Assembly: GCF_000585395.1 (NCBI RefSeq)
Contig: NZ_KK073875.1
Span: 994,407-1,058,406, forward strand
Origin: Saccharibacillus sacchari DSM 19268
Lineage (GTDB): Bacteria; Bacillota; Bacilli; Paenibacillales; Paenibacillaceae
Direction of reading: 5' to 3'
DNA: 64,000 nt
The translations under genes were made by a program, and so were the position numbers. Shown piece by piece: positions 1 to 8,849 of this stretch. Position 1 is the first letter of the stretch, and every line of letters starts with the position of its first letter. Below the pieces are notes generated by a model. That model saw only the letters and a program-made list of their open reading frames with translations. It was not told the origin of the DNA and ran no database searches.

Positions 1-99
1 CTTTTCTATAACCCGTATTATATACAAAATGATGCCCAAAAAGCTGTATACGCAACAAGCATTATAGAAGTTATACCCAAACGGCAACGGCGAACCGAC

Positions 100-1263
100 T
101 CAGGACGATCGCGAATTGTGGAACGGCCCGTAAGACAGCTTGCGCCACAACAACTCCAGCGGCCCCGCCTGCCATCTGCGCACGAACAGGTTGGCGGCGA
201 TCGCGATCAATACGGCAATGACGACGAACATGCCGAGCGTCAACCATACGCTGTAGCGTTCGCCGAGCCCCAGTCCCCAGCCGTAGAAAAAGACCGAGGC
301 CAGAACATTTTGCAGGACGTAGCAGCTGAGCGCCGCTTTTCCGATATCCGCAAAACGGTCGTTGAGACTGCGCAGTTGTTTCTTTTCCGCCAGCCAGCCC
401 AGCAATCCGATATACCCCACCGACAGCAGCGGAGCGAAGATATAACGCAATGCCAGATCCAGATAGCCGCCTGCGAACAACGGAACGATATTGAGCACAA
501 GCGCGATCGGCAGCACGACTTTGAGCAAGATGCTGCGCGTCCGGCGTCCTTTATCAGTGTTTTGGAACGCTTCGCCTCGCAGCAGCTTGATCCCGCCGAT
601 ATACAAACCGATGTTCATCAGACCGATCATCACGCCTTCGGCCCGCAGCGAAAAGAAATTGTTCAGGCGGTAGATGATTTGCTCCATATAGTTTCCGTCC
701 GCATAAAGCATGTTCGTTTCCTGACCGAGCGCCAGCAGTTCCCGTTGAAAACCGGCATCCTGCATGAGCCAGCCGAGTCCGAGCGACAGCGGCAGCATCA
801 GCAGCGCATGAAGCGAAAGGCAGACGATCATGATGACGGTGAGCTTGCGTTCGGACAACCCGATCAGCATTGCCACGATCATGCCGGTTACGGCGTAGCT
901 CATCAGCACGTCGTATTCGAACACGAACACGTAATGCAGCAGGCCGTCGAGCAGAAGCAGCAGCATCGTCCACAGGATGAATCGCCGCCAAGGAAGTCCT
1001 GTGCGCTGGGCTTTGCGGTAGCGCATTTCCAGGCCGACGCCGAACAGAATGGTCAGCAGGCCGAGCATTTTACCGTTGACGAAAACGGATTGCAGCGCCG
1101 TTACGATGCCTTCGGCCGACGCGCTCCAGTTGGTCAGGTCGAGAAAAGTGCCGAGATCAGAGTAGGTGGCGAATAGCCAGATGTTAGTACCCAGCGTGCC
1201 GAGAATCGCGAAACCGCGCAGGATGTCGAGCAGTTCGATGCGTTTTTGCTGTTGCTTTTGCAT
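100..1263 (-). CDS. DUF418-type polytopic membrane protein (YeiB-like)
   Basis: A 387-residue integral membrane protein. The N-terminus (RIELLDILRGFAILG) and the C-terminal signature GPLELLWRKLSYG are those of the DUF418/YeiB family, which has many membrane helices and no agreed reaction; some members are thought to be transporters or acyltransferase relatives. About nine or ten hydrophobic segments are visible. The ATG at 1263 is preceded by AAGGAG about seven bases upstream. The gene is monocistronic as far as can be seen and its length is normal for the family. Family assignment is good; function is unknown. Confidence 0.85.
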   Translation of the reverse strand: MQKQQQKRIELLDILRGFAILGTLGTNIWLFATYSDLGTFLDLTNWSASAEGIVTALQSVFVNGKMLGLLTILFGVGLEMRYRKAQRTGLPWRRFILWTMLLLLLDGLLHYVFVFEYDVLMSYAVTGMIVAMLIGLSERKLTVIMIVCLSLHALLMLPLSLGLGWLMQDAGFQRELLALGQETNMLYADGNYMEQIIYRLNNFFSLRAEGVMIGLMNIGLYIGGIKLLRGEAFQNTDKGRRTRSILLKVVLPIALVLNIVPLFAGGYLDLALRYIFAPLLSVGYIGLLGWLAEKKQLRSLNDRFADIGKAALSCYVLQNVLASVFFYGWGLGLGERYSVWLTLGMFVVIAVLIAIAANLFVRRWQAGPLELLWRKLSYGPFHNSRSS

Positions 1264-1334
1264 ATTGTCTCCTTTTTAATACGAATGTGTTATAAAAGGA
1301 TTGTACGGGAGTTGTTGTCAACGTGCAAGGGGAG

Positions 1335-1513
1335 GCGCTACGGGAGAAATTGCCAGCATAGGCTCCCGAAGTGCATTTCTTCGAAATGCTTCACAAGTCG
1401 CTGTCTCACGCAGAAAACTTTCAGTTTTCCGCGTTCAAAGGCCAACGTGCTGTCGGACGTTACCGCAGGCTTTCTTCGAAATCCTGTATTTCACTGAATT
1501 TCTCCCTCCGCTT
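1335..1513. repeat. Intergenic long-hairpin repeat, copy A
   Basis: Outer arms at about 1335-1351 and 1496-1513 (GCGCTACGGGAGAAATT against GAATTTCTCCCTCCGCTT) enclose an inner palindrome at 1413-1429. CACTGAATT (1492-1500) is the reverse complement of the AATTCAGTG motif found in three other copies (about 3237, 49076 and 49570). No reading frame of substance lies inside. It looks like a non-coding, dispersed inverted-repeat element. This is the most diverged of the four copies. Confidence 0.55.
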
Positions 1514-1539
1514 ACCGCTTTCGTTGAGGGGGTGTTTAA

Positions 1540-1582
1540 AAAACATTGAACCGCCCCTTGGAAGGGCGGTTCAATGTTTTTA
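1540..1582. terminator. Strong bidirectional hairpin terminator
   Basis: A 17-bp perfect stem (1540-1556 against 1564-1580) around a seven-base loop, with A-runs on one side and T-runs on the other, so it could terminate in either direction. It lies between the DUF418 promoter side and the IS element; no obvious gene needs it now. Confidence 0.75.
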
Positions 1583-1592
1583 GATATGGCTA

Positions 1593-1653
1593 TTGCTGCT
1601 TGCTGCTTGCTGCTTGCTGCTTGCTGCTTGCTGCTTGCTGCTTGCTGCTTGCT
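1593..1653. repeat. Heptanucleotide tandem repeat (TTGCTGC)n
   Basis: Eight perfect copies of TTGCTGC plus a partial ninth, directly after the hairpin terminator and before the IS-bearing repeat region. It is not in a convincing gene; read on the minus strand it encodes a repetitive SKQQAAS frame only by virtue of its period. Confidence 0.95.
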
Positions 1654-1721
1654 CAATGTTGACTTTTTGATCACTTTTTTCGTCAAAACTTAGTGAAATC
1701 AAGAAAATGTTGATATTTGGT

Positions 1722-2942
1722 CAGATCTGTTGATTAACCATTTTCAGGGAATTCTATCCCGTGTAGCAGATAAAGATTCCACTCGACAGGCAATCGATTG
1801 AGCTTCAATAATCGATCGAATTGCGCCACCGTCAAAGAAGCCGAAGGATGCACGCGTTGGCTGCCTTGCTTGAACACAAATTGCAGAAGCACATAGCTAA
1901 GCAAAGCTGTATACAACTGCCCGTACACCGCGTTCGGCGTGGTGCCGAACAGATTTTTGACGTTCAAATGCTGCTTGACCCAGCGAAACAGCACTTCAAT
2001 TTGCCAACGTGTGCGATAGATTTCGGCGATGCGTTCCGGCGAATGGGTATGCAGATTGGTCGCCAAAATCACCGGTTTTCCATTCGGATCGAGCAGATGC
2101 ACAATCCGGAAACGGTGCTGCGTTAATGTCGCAGAGCTCCCGACCCGACACGTGAAGTCCCGTTGAATCGACCCGCCCCACGGTTTTTTCCGTTCGCGAG
2201 GCGTGACCTCTTGGAAACAGGTATTGTCTCGAAGTCGGATCACGAAAAACTGACGTTTCTCGGCTTCTTCGTACGCGTCAAATCGCTTGTGTTTGCCGTA
2301 CGCTCGATCCGCCACCAAAATAAAATCTGGATCAGTTACGCTTGGGGCATGTGTGGAGTCGTGTTCGCGAGAAATCGTTTCGGTCACCCGGTGCAGACGA
2401 TGTTCTTCCGGCAAAAAGGCCACATGGAGCTTCACGCCAGCCTTTTGGTTATGAAGAGGTGCCCAAGGCAGGCGGGTTTCGCCCACATTGACTTGCGTCG
2501 AATCGACCAGAAGCAGTTCTTTCGGTAAACCAATTCGGCGTTTGACGGTACGGCTGCACTTTTCAATCGCCAAGTGAAGCAAGCGTTTAAAGAGGTCGAA
2601 CGGCACGTCTTTCGCTTTTTTGGATAGCGTCGAATGGTCGACCGGAGTCAGTCCGCTGGCCGCAAGGCGCGGCTCGGCGTCACGATACCCGCTCCACTTT
2701 TGGTGGGCAGCTTCCGCTAAGAACAAAAATAAATCATAGACTTTGAACTTGCGAGCCGTGTCGAGGTAACCGATGTCCGTGAGCAACTCTCCGAGTTGCT
2801 CACGGGGGAAAACTGATTGCAGGACCGATTGGAATGAAGTAGACTTTGTCATGAGGTCGCCTCGTTTCTCTGGGTGTAGGGGTACAACCAGCGTAACAAA
2901 CAAGGCGCCTCTTTTCTATTTTTTGGTTAATCAACAGGCCTA
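1722..2942. mobile_element. Complete IS4-family insertion sequence
   Basis: The element is about 1.22 kb. A perfect 14-bp inverted repeat CTGTTGATTAACCA lies at 1727-1740 and, inverted, at 2924-2937. Five bases outside each repeat the 9-bp word ATATTTGGT occurs on both sides (1713-1721 and 2943-2951), consistent with a target-site duplication and placing the true ends at about 1722 and 2942. One intact transposase gene fills the element. Duplication and gene are both intact, so insertion is probably recent. Confidence 0.85.
1734..2852 (-). CDS. IS4-family DDE transposase
   Basis: A 372-residue transposase from the ATG at 2852, which has a GAGGCGACC-type site just upstream; an in-frame ATG at 2903 is less likely because it lacks one. 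The DDE triad is visible as D117 (LLVDST), D182 (LVADRAYG) and E286. The IS4 signature Y-(2)-R-(3)-E-(6)-K is exact at Y279, R282, E286 and K293. The stop lies 12 bases inside the element's left end. Full length with no frameshift, so probably active. Confidence 0.93.
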   Translation of the reverse strand: MTKSTSFQSVLQSVFPREQLGELLTDIGYLDTARKFKVYDLFLFLAEAAHQKWSGYRDAEPRLAASGLTPVDHSTLSKKAKDVPFDLFKRLLHLAIEKCSRTVKRRIGLPKELLLVDSTQVNVGETRLPWAPLHNQKAGVKLHVAFLPEEHRLHRVTETISREHDSTHAPSVTDPDFILVADRAYGKHKRFDAYEEAEKRQFFVIRLRDNTCFQEVTPRERKKPWGGSIQRDFTCRVGSSATLTQHRFRIVHLLDPNGKPVILATNLHTHSPERIAEIYRTRWQIEVLFRWVKQHLNVKNLFGTTPNAVYGQLYTALLSYVLLQFVFKQGSQRVHPSASLTVAQFDRLLKLNRLPVEWNLYLLHGIEFPENG

Positions 2943-3236
2943 ATATTTGGTTCACATTTTCCGGCGAAAAGAGGTATTATGACGTTTTTTGAGCAAAAAT
3001 TTGATCGTAATGTCAACATTTTCGCTCGGAAAGCAGGATTGGGGCACTATTTGCTGACTTTTCGTCAACATTCGATATGGGAATGTAGGCAATCGGTTGT
3101 TGACTTCAAGCGAGGTCGACTTACAGATCGATCAAGCTGACCTCTACCCTTGCGATTCGAGTCTGCATAGCTATTGTAAGACGTTGAATAGAGAACTTAA
3201 AAAATGCTTCACGTATCGAGAAAATCCGACGTAACT

Positions 3237-3382
3237 GGAAGCGAGAAGACGGAGAGAGAAATTCAGTGAAGGAATGAAATGTTCGCCTTTGAAATCGGGA
3301 AAATACAAATAAAAGTTCAATCCTATTTTCCCGATTTCAACACGCGACCGGAACGAATTTGTCTCGGAGTCTTCTCGCTTCC
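3237..3382. repeat. Intergenic long-hairpin repeat, copy B
   Basis: Outer arms GGAAGCGAGAAGAC (from 3237) and its complement within 3362-3382, plus a perfect 17-bp inner inverted repeat at 3289-3305 against 3324-3340. AATTCAGTG lies at 3260-3268 and CGCCTTTG at 3284-3291. The same order of motifs occurs in copies C and D near 49.1 and 49.6 kb. It sits just downstream of the dppC-like gene and could also act as its transcription stop. Confidence 0.7.
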
Positions 3383-3416
3383 CGCGCCAACGAAACTTTC
3401 GAGGGCAGTCTGAGCA

Positions 3417-4325
3417 TTATCTCCCCTTCATCTTCGGATCGAACGTGTCGCGCAATCCGTCGCCCATCAGGTTGAAGCCGAGCGACGTCAGCAGGATGCA
3501 CACGCCCGGGAAAATGACGGTCCACGGCGCGGTCTGAATAAACTGACGGGAATCGGACAGCATTTTGCCCCATTCAGGATCGGGCGGTTGGGCGCCGAGG
3601 CCGAGGAAACCCAAGCCTGCGGCTTCGATGATCGCGGTGGCGACGCCGAGCGTGCCTTGCACGATGATCGGAGTCAGGCTGTTAGGCAAAATATGCTTGA
3701 ACAGGATTCGTCCGTCGTTGGCTCCCAAAGCGCGGGCGGCGGTGATGAACTCCTCCTGCCGCAGCGACAAGACGCGGGAGCGGACCAAGCGTCCGTAGGT
3801 CGGGACGTTGACGATCGCGATCGCGTATAAGGCATTTTGCAGCGAAGGGCCGAGAATCGCAACGATCGCGATCGCAAGCAGGATGCCCGGGAACGCGAGC
3901 AGGATATCGAACACACGGGAGATAAGCATGTCTACCCATTTTCCGTAAAAGCCCGCGATGATCCCGAGCAGCGTGCCGATCACGATCGAGCCGACGACGG
4001 AGAGAAGGCCGACCCAAAGCGAAATGCGCGCCCCGTAAATGACCCGGCTGAAGATGTCGCGGCCGAGGTCGTCGGTGCCGAACCAATGCTCGCCGGAGGG
4101 CGGTTTGAGCCGGTCGGACAAGACTTGGGCTTTGTAATCGAACGGCGCGATTAACGGTGCGACCAACGCCAGCAGGACGAAGAAAATCACCAGGCACAGA
4201 CCGATCAGCGCCGTTTTGTTTTTCGCGAACGATCGGGCCGCATCCCGCCAGGGGCCATGCTGCACGTTACTCTGTTTGGAGTCGGCGTTCGGCCGGACGT
4301 CGGCCTTCAAGAATGCGTCGCTCAT
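3417..4325 (-). CDS. Oligopeptide/dipeptide ABC transporter permease (DppC/OppC type)
   Basis: 302 residues. A cytoplasmic tail is followed by an OppC-type first helix at about 38-60, then a periplasmic loop and five more helices of the BPD_transp_1 fold. The ATPase-contact EAA loop is seen as EAAGLGFLGLGAQPPDPEW at about 230. It is the second permease of the operon, starting 10 bases after the dppB-like stop. The usual ATPase genes (DppD/DppF) do not follow; the next DNA is repeats and an IS. Substrate is inferred from family only. Confidence 0.92.
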   Translation of the reverse strand: MSDAFLKADVRPNADSKQSNVQHGPWRDAARSFAKNKTALIGLCLVIFFVLLALVAPLIAPFDYKAQVLSDRLKPPSGEHWFGTDDLGRDIFSRVIYGARISLWVGLLSVVGSIVIGTLLGIIAGFYGKWVDMLISRVFDILLAFPGILLAIAIVAILGPSLQNALYAIAIVNVPTYGRLVRSRVLSLRQEEFITAARALGANDGRILFKHILPNSLTPIIVQGTLGVATAIIEAAGLGFLGLGAQPPDPEWGKMLSDSRQFIQTAPWTVIFPGVCILLTSLGFNLMGDGLRDTFDPKMKGR

Positions 4326-4335
4326 GTGAGTCCCC

Positions 4336-5340
4336 CTATTTGTACTGGATGCGCGGATCGAACACGACGTACAGCAGATCCACCAGCAGATTGATAAGCA
4401 CGAAAATGACGGCGACGATCAGGATGCCGGATTGGATCACCGGATAATCCCGGTTGCTGATCGCTTCGAAGATGTAGCGCCCTACTCCCGGCCAAGCGAA
4501 GATCGTTTCGGTCAGCACCGCGCCGCCGAGCAAAGCGCCCGTCTGGATGCCGATCACCGTCAACACGGGAATAAACGAATTTTTAAGTGCGTGCCGATAC
4601 ACGACCGCGAATTGGGACAACCCTTTCGCCCGCGCCGTGCGCACGTAATCAAGCTGCATCACTTCCAGCATGCTCGAACGCGTCATACGGGCGATGACCG
4701 CCATCGGAATGGTACCGAGCGCGATGGCCGGCAGGATCAGGTGCTTGAACACCGTCCATAGTTGAGCAAACTGTCCTTGAATGATCGCGTCAAGTACATA
4801 GAATCCGGTTACCGCATCCAACGGATCGCGCGCGTTCATCCGTCCGCTCGACGGCAACCAATGCAGCTCGTTGGCAAAGATCCACTGTTCCATCAAACCG
4901 AGCCAAAATACGGGCATCGACACGCCAAGCAGCGCAATCAACATACAGATATAGTCGAACCACGAATTATGCTTCCAGGCGCTGATGATGCCCGCGTTAA
5001 CGCCGAAAAACACCGCGAACAACATGCTGGCAACCGTAAGCTCGAATGTCGCGGCCAGATAAGGCACGATCTCTTCCGAGATCGGCGCGCGTGTTCGAAT
5101 CGAATTGCCTAGATCTCCCGTAAGCAAATCTCCGAGATAACTGAAATACTGCTGCAGCCAAGGTTTGTCGAGTCCGAGTTGGTCGCGCAGCGCCTGCTTG
5201 GACTGCTCGGTCGCTTTTTCGCCCAGGATCGTATCGGCCGGATCGCCCGGAATCGCGTGAATGATCGAAAAAACGATAATCGTCATGCCCAGCAGCACGG
5301 GGATCAGTACAGCCAATCGTTTGAATATGTAAGAAGTCAT
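4336..5340 (-). CDS. Oligopeptide/dipeptide ABC transporter permease (DppB/OppB type)
   Basis: 334 residues with the typical DppB start (MTSYIFKRLAVLIPVLLG) and the conserved HAIPGDPA after the first helix. Six membrane segments are visible and the EAA-type loop runs through GAVLTETIFAWPGVGRY. The C-terminus DPRIQYK is typical of the family. It forms an operon with the binding protein upstream (217-base gap containing a hairpin) and the DppC-like permease downstream. Length is normal. Confidence 0.93.
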   Translation of the reverse strand: MTSYIFKRLAVLIPVLLGMTIIVFSIIHAIPGDPADTILGEKATEQSKQALRDQLGLDKPWLQQYFSYLGDLLTGDLGNSIRTRAPISEEIVPYLAATFELTVASMLFAVFFGVNAGIISAWKHNSWFDYICMLIALLGVSMPVFWLGLMEQWIFANELHWLPSSGRMNARDPLDAVTGFYVLDAIIQGQFAQLWTVFKHLILPAIALGTIPMAVIARMTRSSMLEVMQLDYVRTARAKGLSQFAVVYRHALKNSFIPVLTVIGIQTGALLGGAVLTETIFAWPGVGRYIFEAISNRDYPVIQSGILIVAVIFVLINLLVDLLYVVFDPRIQYK

Positions 5341-5411
5341 GATCTCTCACCCGCTGTCGGTTTGGTATAAATCGGGAGTCGGTGCAAAGTTGATGCTGAG
5401 TCAACAGATAA

Positions 5412-5464
5412 GTTACGGCCCGGGAAGTTTGCCGCTGTGAGCGGCGTACCTCGCGGGCCGTAAC
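5412..5464. terminator. Intercistronic hairpin between binding protein and permeases
   Basis: GTTACGGCCCG at 5412-5422 pairs with CGGGCCGTAAC at 5454-5464, with a nested GCCGC...GCGGC stem inside. No long T-run follows, so it may be a partial terminator or an mRNA-stabilising structure that keeps the binding protein more abundant than the permeases, as is common in such operons. Confidence 0.55.
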
Positions 5465-5556
5465 AGGTATTCAAGAGCGACGCAGCTTCTTTTCCGAACA
5501 CTCCGTCATTGAATGTCCGGTCTTATCGTTGCTGCGGCGTTGCTTTCGTTTACCGC

Positions 5557-7230
5557 TTATTGCGTGATCGAAATTTCCGCGTACGGCTCGGAGCCGGTCG
5601 GCGAAGGCACGTAGCCTTGAACGTTATTCGAAGCGGCCAAGAGCGGCGTGGAGTGTACCAGCGGTACCCACGGCGCGTCGTCATGCACGATGACCTGCGC
5701 TTCTTCATACAACTTAGCGCGTTCGTCTTGGTTCGTTTCCTGCTGCGCCTTCACCAACACTTCGTGCAGCGGATCGCTGGCGTATTGGCTATAGTTGTTG
5801 CCGCCGATGGAGTCTTTGTCGAGCAGCGGGTAGAAGAAGTTGTCCGGGTCGCCGTTGTCGCCGGTCCAACCGATGATGAACAGATCGTCTTTTTCGCCCT
5901 TGCTCAGATCGTCGAGGTAGGTTGCCCATTCCGGCGACTCGATATTCACCGTTACGCCGATTTGCGCGAAGCTGGCTTGGATAACCTCTGCCACCTTGCG
6001 GCCGTCCGGCATATACGGACGGGATACCGGCATCGCGTAGAAAGTCAGTTCCTGCTCGATTCCGTTCGCGTATCCGGCATCGGCGAGCAATTGCTTGGCC
6101 TGCTCCAGATCGTACGGGTAATCTTCAATGCTGTCGTTGTAGCCCCACAGCGACGGCGGGATCGGGTTTTTGGCCGGTTCGGCTTGTCCCGCGAAGAACG
6201 CGTCCACGATTCCCTGCTTGTCGACGGCGTGGCTGAGGGCGATGCGCACCTTCGGATCGTCGAACGGCTTTTTCGTTACATTGAAGCCCAGGTAAGCGAC
6301 GTTGAACGGCGGACGGTTGAACTTTTGCAAATCCGGATTGCTTTCCAGCGTCGCCAGATCGTCCGGGCTGAGGTCTTCCATCAGGTCGATCTCGCCGTTT
6401 TGCAGAGCGTTAAAGCGCGCCGTGTTGTCCGGGATCGAACGCACGATGACCGTATCGACCTTCGGCAGGCCTTCCTGCCAGTATTCCGGATTCTTTTCCA
6501 ACGTGATCGAGTCGCTGCGCTTCCATTCTTTGAATACGAACGGGCCGGTTCCGACCGGGTTGGCTTTAAAGTCGGCACCCGATTCCTGAACCGCTTTCGG
6601 ACTGGCGATCGAGAACGGCGGCATCGCCAAGTTTTGCAGGAACGGGGCTTGCGGCTGGTTCAGTTCGAACACCACCGTCGATGCGTCGGAAGCCGTTACG
6701 CTTTTGATGACGCGGGCTTCGGCAGGACCGAACATGGAGTCATAGTAATCGAACGAATCGCCTTCGAACTTGTATTCGCTGTCCGGGTCATTCCAGCGAT
6801 CGAAGTTGAATACGACCGCGTCGGCGTTAAAGTCTGTTCCGTCATGAAACTTAACACCTTCGCGCAACTTGAACGTGTAGGTCAGACCATCGTCGGAAAT
6901 CTCCCAACTTTCGGCGAGCGCGCCTTCGACTTCCGTCGTACCCGCTTTGTAAGCGAGCAGAGGATCGAATACCTGCTGCGCGATTTTGAGCGATTCGCCG
7001 TCGGTTACGATTGCGGGATCGAGTGCTGCCGAATCCCCGCCGCGTCCGACGATCAATGTACCGCCAGTTGACTCTCCACTAGGCTCGGTTGCAGGTTCCG
7101 TAGTGCTCTCTGTTCCGGTCTCCGTCGACGTCGTCGGTTCCGTGGTACTTTCCCCGGCACCTCCGCATGCAGCAAGCACCAGGACCAACGACAACATTAA
7201 CGCAAATAATAATCCGAATCTTTTTCTCAT
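5557..7230 (-). CDS. Extracellular solute-binding protein, family 5 (peptide-binding lipoprotein)
   Basis: 557 residues. The start is the ATG at 7230 (MRKRFGLLFALMLSLVL), preceded by GAGGGGAG; a longer in-frame start would break the signal peptide. The lipobox LVLAAC gives a lipid-anchored cysteine, followed by a Ser/Thr/Glu/Pro-rich linker of about 30 residues. The SBP_bac_5 domain then opens with GGTLIVGRGGDSAALDPA and carries typical blocks such as LREGVKFHDG. First gene of the dpp-like operon. Whether the ligand is peptide, nickel or another solute cannot be told. Confidence 0.93.
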   Translation of the reverse strand: MRKRFGLLFALMLSLVLVLAACGGAGESTTEPTTSTETGTESTTEPATEPSGESTGGTLIVGRGGDSAALDPAIVTDGESLKIAQQVFDPLLAYKAGTTEVEGALAESWEISDDGLTYTFKLREGVKFHDGTDFNADAVVFNFDRWNDPDSEYKFEGDSFDYYDSMFGPAEARVIKSVTASDASTVVFELNQPQAPFLQNLAMPPFSIASPKAVQESGADFKANPVGTGPFVFKEWKRSDSITLEKNPEYWQEGLPKVDTVIVRSIPDNTARFNALQNGEIDLMEDLSPDDLATLESNPDLQKFNRPPFNVAYLGFNVTKKPFDDPKVRIALSHAVDKQGIVDAFFAGQAEPAKNPIPPSLWGYNDSIEDYPYDLEQAKQLLADAGYANGIEQELTFYAMPVSRPYMPDGRKVAEVIQASFAQIGVTVNIESPEWATYLDDLSKGEKDDLFIIGWTGDNGDPDNFFYPLLDKDSIGGNNYSQYASDPLHEVLVKAQQETNQDERAKLYEEAQVIVHDDAPWVPLVHSTPLLAASNNVQGYVPSPTGSEPYAEISITQ

Positions 7231-7735
7231 GAACAGTACGCTCCCCTCAAGATCGCATTCTGCCCGCGCACATCGCCTGCCAAGCCCCGACATGTTGTAA
7301 TTATTATGTATATGGGTATGCTTGCTTGAAGCTCGGCTCCGAGTCGAGTGAATATAACTTACATGAACGGCGGTAGATTCGCAATATTTTTTTCTAAATC
7401 TTATTCATTATGTAAGGTTTTATAACTCTCAAGTATTCAAAATGATTTTTTCTCGCTTCATATATAGAGAACAGTCGAAACGTTTGGAATTTTTTACAGA
7501 AAAAATGCTCAATCGCCGTTGATTGAACACGATAACTCGATCATTCCGTCTCTTCTTCTCTTTTTTCGCTGATCAAATGACGCATTATCTTTTTCCAACA
7601 ACAGGATGTTTCGCCTAATACAGAGCCGATACACGTTATCTTTTTCAACTTTTGCCAATGATGATAACTCCTTTGCCTTTCCATGTGTTTATTGTATTAA
7701 AGAGGAGCTTAAGGCTTCGCAAGGAGGCTATTGCC
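7231..7735. other. Intergenic region between divergent transcripts
   Basis: About 500 bases, AT-rich between 7380 and 7580. It must contain the promoters for the leftward peptide transporter and the rightward DUF3139-like gene, but no single promoter can be defended by eye. A partly palindromic GCTCGGCTCCGAG lies near 7331. Nothing else recognised. Confidence 0.4.
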
Positions 7736-8434
7736 ATGTTTTCTGCCGTGAAAAGGAAGGTAGGACTCTCGCTGATTCTGATTTCAATCCTGCTCGCTGC
7801 TATTTTATACCTGCTGCTTCAGCTCAAATTGAACGGATTCGAGCGAGATATGCGCATGTACCTTACGGATCACGGCGTCGCCGAATCGGAGATTGCAGGG
7901 ATCGAAGCCAAACGTTCGATGCTGCCGACCTATCCGGTGTACGTGCGCTTTGACCATGATCCGAATCGCGCCTATATGTTCAAGCCCGATGAAGAGAAGC
8001 CGGGGAATTTCATCTTGTTGGAGTCCCGCATCCCTCCTCAGTTGGTGGATCGCGACGCACAAAATGCGGAATACGCCGCCTTTTTGGAAGCCTTCGGGTT
8101 TACCGATGTGAAAAGACTGGGAATGACCGATTCGTCGGTGCTTGCGGAAGACGCAGATGCCTCGAAGCTCCTCCAGTCGTATCGAAGCGCGCCCGAAGCC
8201 GATCCGGCAGCCCTGTATGGGCAGCGCGTCAATACGTACAAATTTTCCGTCGATCACCCGCAGCTTCGCAAACAGTTGAATCTGCAAGAACAGGATCAGA
8301 TAGATGCTTACCTCATGAAGGTGGGCGATCTGGTTCGCGGCGGTTATGTGGAAGTCCGCGAGACACCGGCAACTAAACAGACTCAGCCAAAAAGCAAACG
8401 TTACACGCTCCGCGGCGACGCGGCCGAATCCTGA
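7736..8434 (+). CDS. DUF3139-like membrane-anchored protein
   Basis: 232 residues from the ATG at 7736, which follows a clear AAGGAGG (7721-7727); an earlier in-frame ATG at 7652 has no such site. One N-terminal membrane segment (about residues 9-30) is followed by an extracytoplasmic part with a Y-L-x-DHG-V-AESEIAGIEAKRS block and Y-x-V-x-VRFDHDP, which resembles DUF3139 of Bacilli. The C-terminal half is less familiar. Followed 63 bases later by a small membrane protein, probably co-transcribed. Confidence 0.6.
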   Translation: MFSAVKRKVGLSLILISILLAAILYLLLQLKLNGFERDMRMYLTDHGVAESEIAGIEAKRSMLPTYPVYVRFDHDPNRAYMFKPDEEKPGNFILLESRIPPQLVDRDAQNAEYAAFLEAFGFTDVKRLGMTDSSVLAEDADASKLLQSYRSAPEADPAALYGQRVNTYKFSVDHPQLRKQLNLQEQDQIDAYLMKVGDLVRGGYVEVRETPATKQTQPKSKRYTLRGDAAES

Positions 8435-8497
8435 ACTCGCGCCCTCGCGTGTCCGCGGTATCGAATATATTCGAATCCCGAATAGGAGGTATGCCTG

Positions 8498-8770
8498 ATG
8501 CGCACGTTACATCGTCCGATCGCTTTGCTTGCCTTATTGTTGGCCGCATGTTCGGCTATCCTGTTTGTTTTCCCGGTGTTGACCCTGTACGACTCGCAAT
8601 GGCTTCCCGGCTTCCTGATCGCGTTAATCGGCAGCGTGCTTGGCCTGTTTTTTCTGCTTCCGTATCGCCGCCAATCCACGCTGTATGCGGTATCGCTGTA
8701 CGCCGCGCCCGTGGTGTTAGTGCTGCATTTGCTACTATTCACGCCACTTGGTTCTATGTTCGGCATCTGA
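8498..8770 (+). CDS. Small three-helix membrane protein
   Basis: 90 residues with three hydrophobic segments (about 8-28, 34-53 and 65-85). The AGGAGGT at 8484-8490 selects the ATG at 8498 rather than the one at 8491, which is too close. It lies just before a terminator, so it is the last gene of the pair with the DUF3139-like gene. No family recognised. Confidence 0.6.
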   Translation: MRTLHRPIALLALLLAACSAILFVFPVLTLYDSQWLPGFLIALIGSVLGLFFLLPYRRQSTLYAVSLYAAPVVLVLHLLLFTPLGSMFGI

Positions 8771-8773
8771 TCG

Positions 8774-8836
8774 ACAAACGACCTTCCCGCCTGAATCGGA
8801 CATCGATTTCAGCTGCGGAGAATGTCGTTTTTTTAT
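8774..8836 (+). terminator. Rho-independent terminator
   Basis: AAACGACCTTCCCGC pairs with GCGGAGAATGTCGTTT, with an inner TGAATCG...CGATTTCA stem, followed by a run of T. It ends the 7736-8770 transcript. Confidence 0.75.
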
Positions 8837-8849
8837 TTTTTCGAAAAAT

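Larger units (their letters stand above)
1654..3115. repeat. TGTTGAC/GTCAACA-rich repeat region, split by the IS
   Basis: With the IS (1722-2942) removed, the flanks form one AT-rich stretch carrying several TGTTGAC/GTCAACA motifs in both orientations (for example near 1658, 1706, 3012, 3064 and 3103). A similar cluster with the same motif and hairpin arrangement lies at 54249-54433. It appears non-coding; function unknown. Confidence 0.5.

Noticed and set aside
1593..1653. CRISPR-like array
   Set aside because: The unit is a 7-bp tandem repeat without spacers.
5509..7071. 520-codon frame opposite the peptide-binding protein
   Set aside because: Antisense shadow; Arg/Val-rich composition typical of a mirror frame, no start signal.
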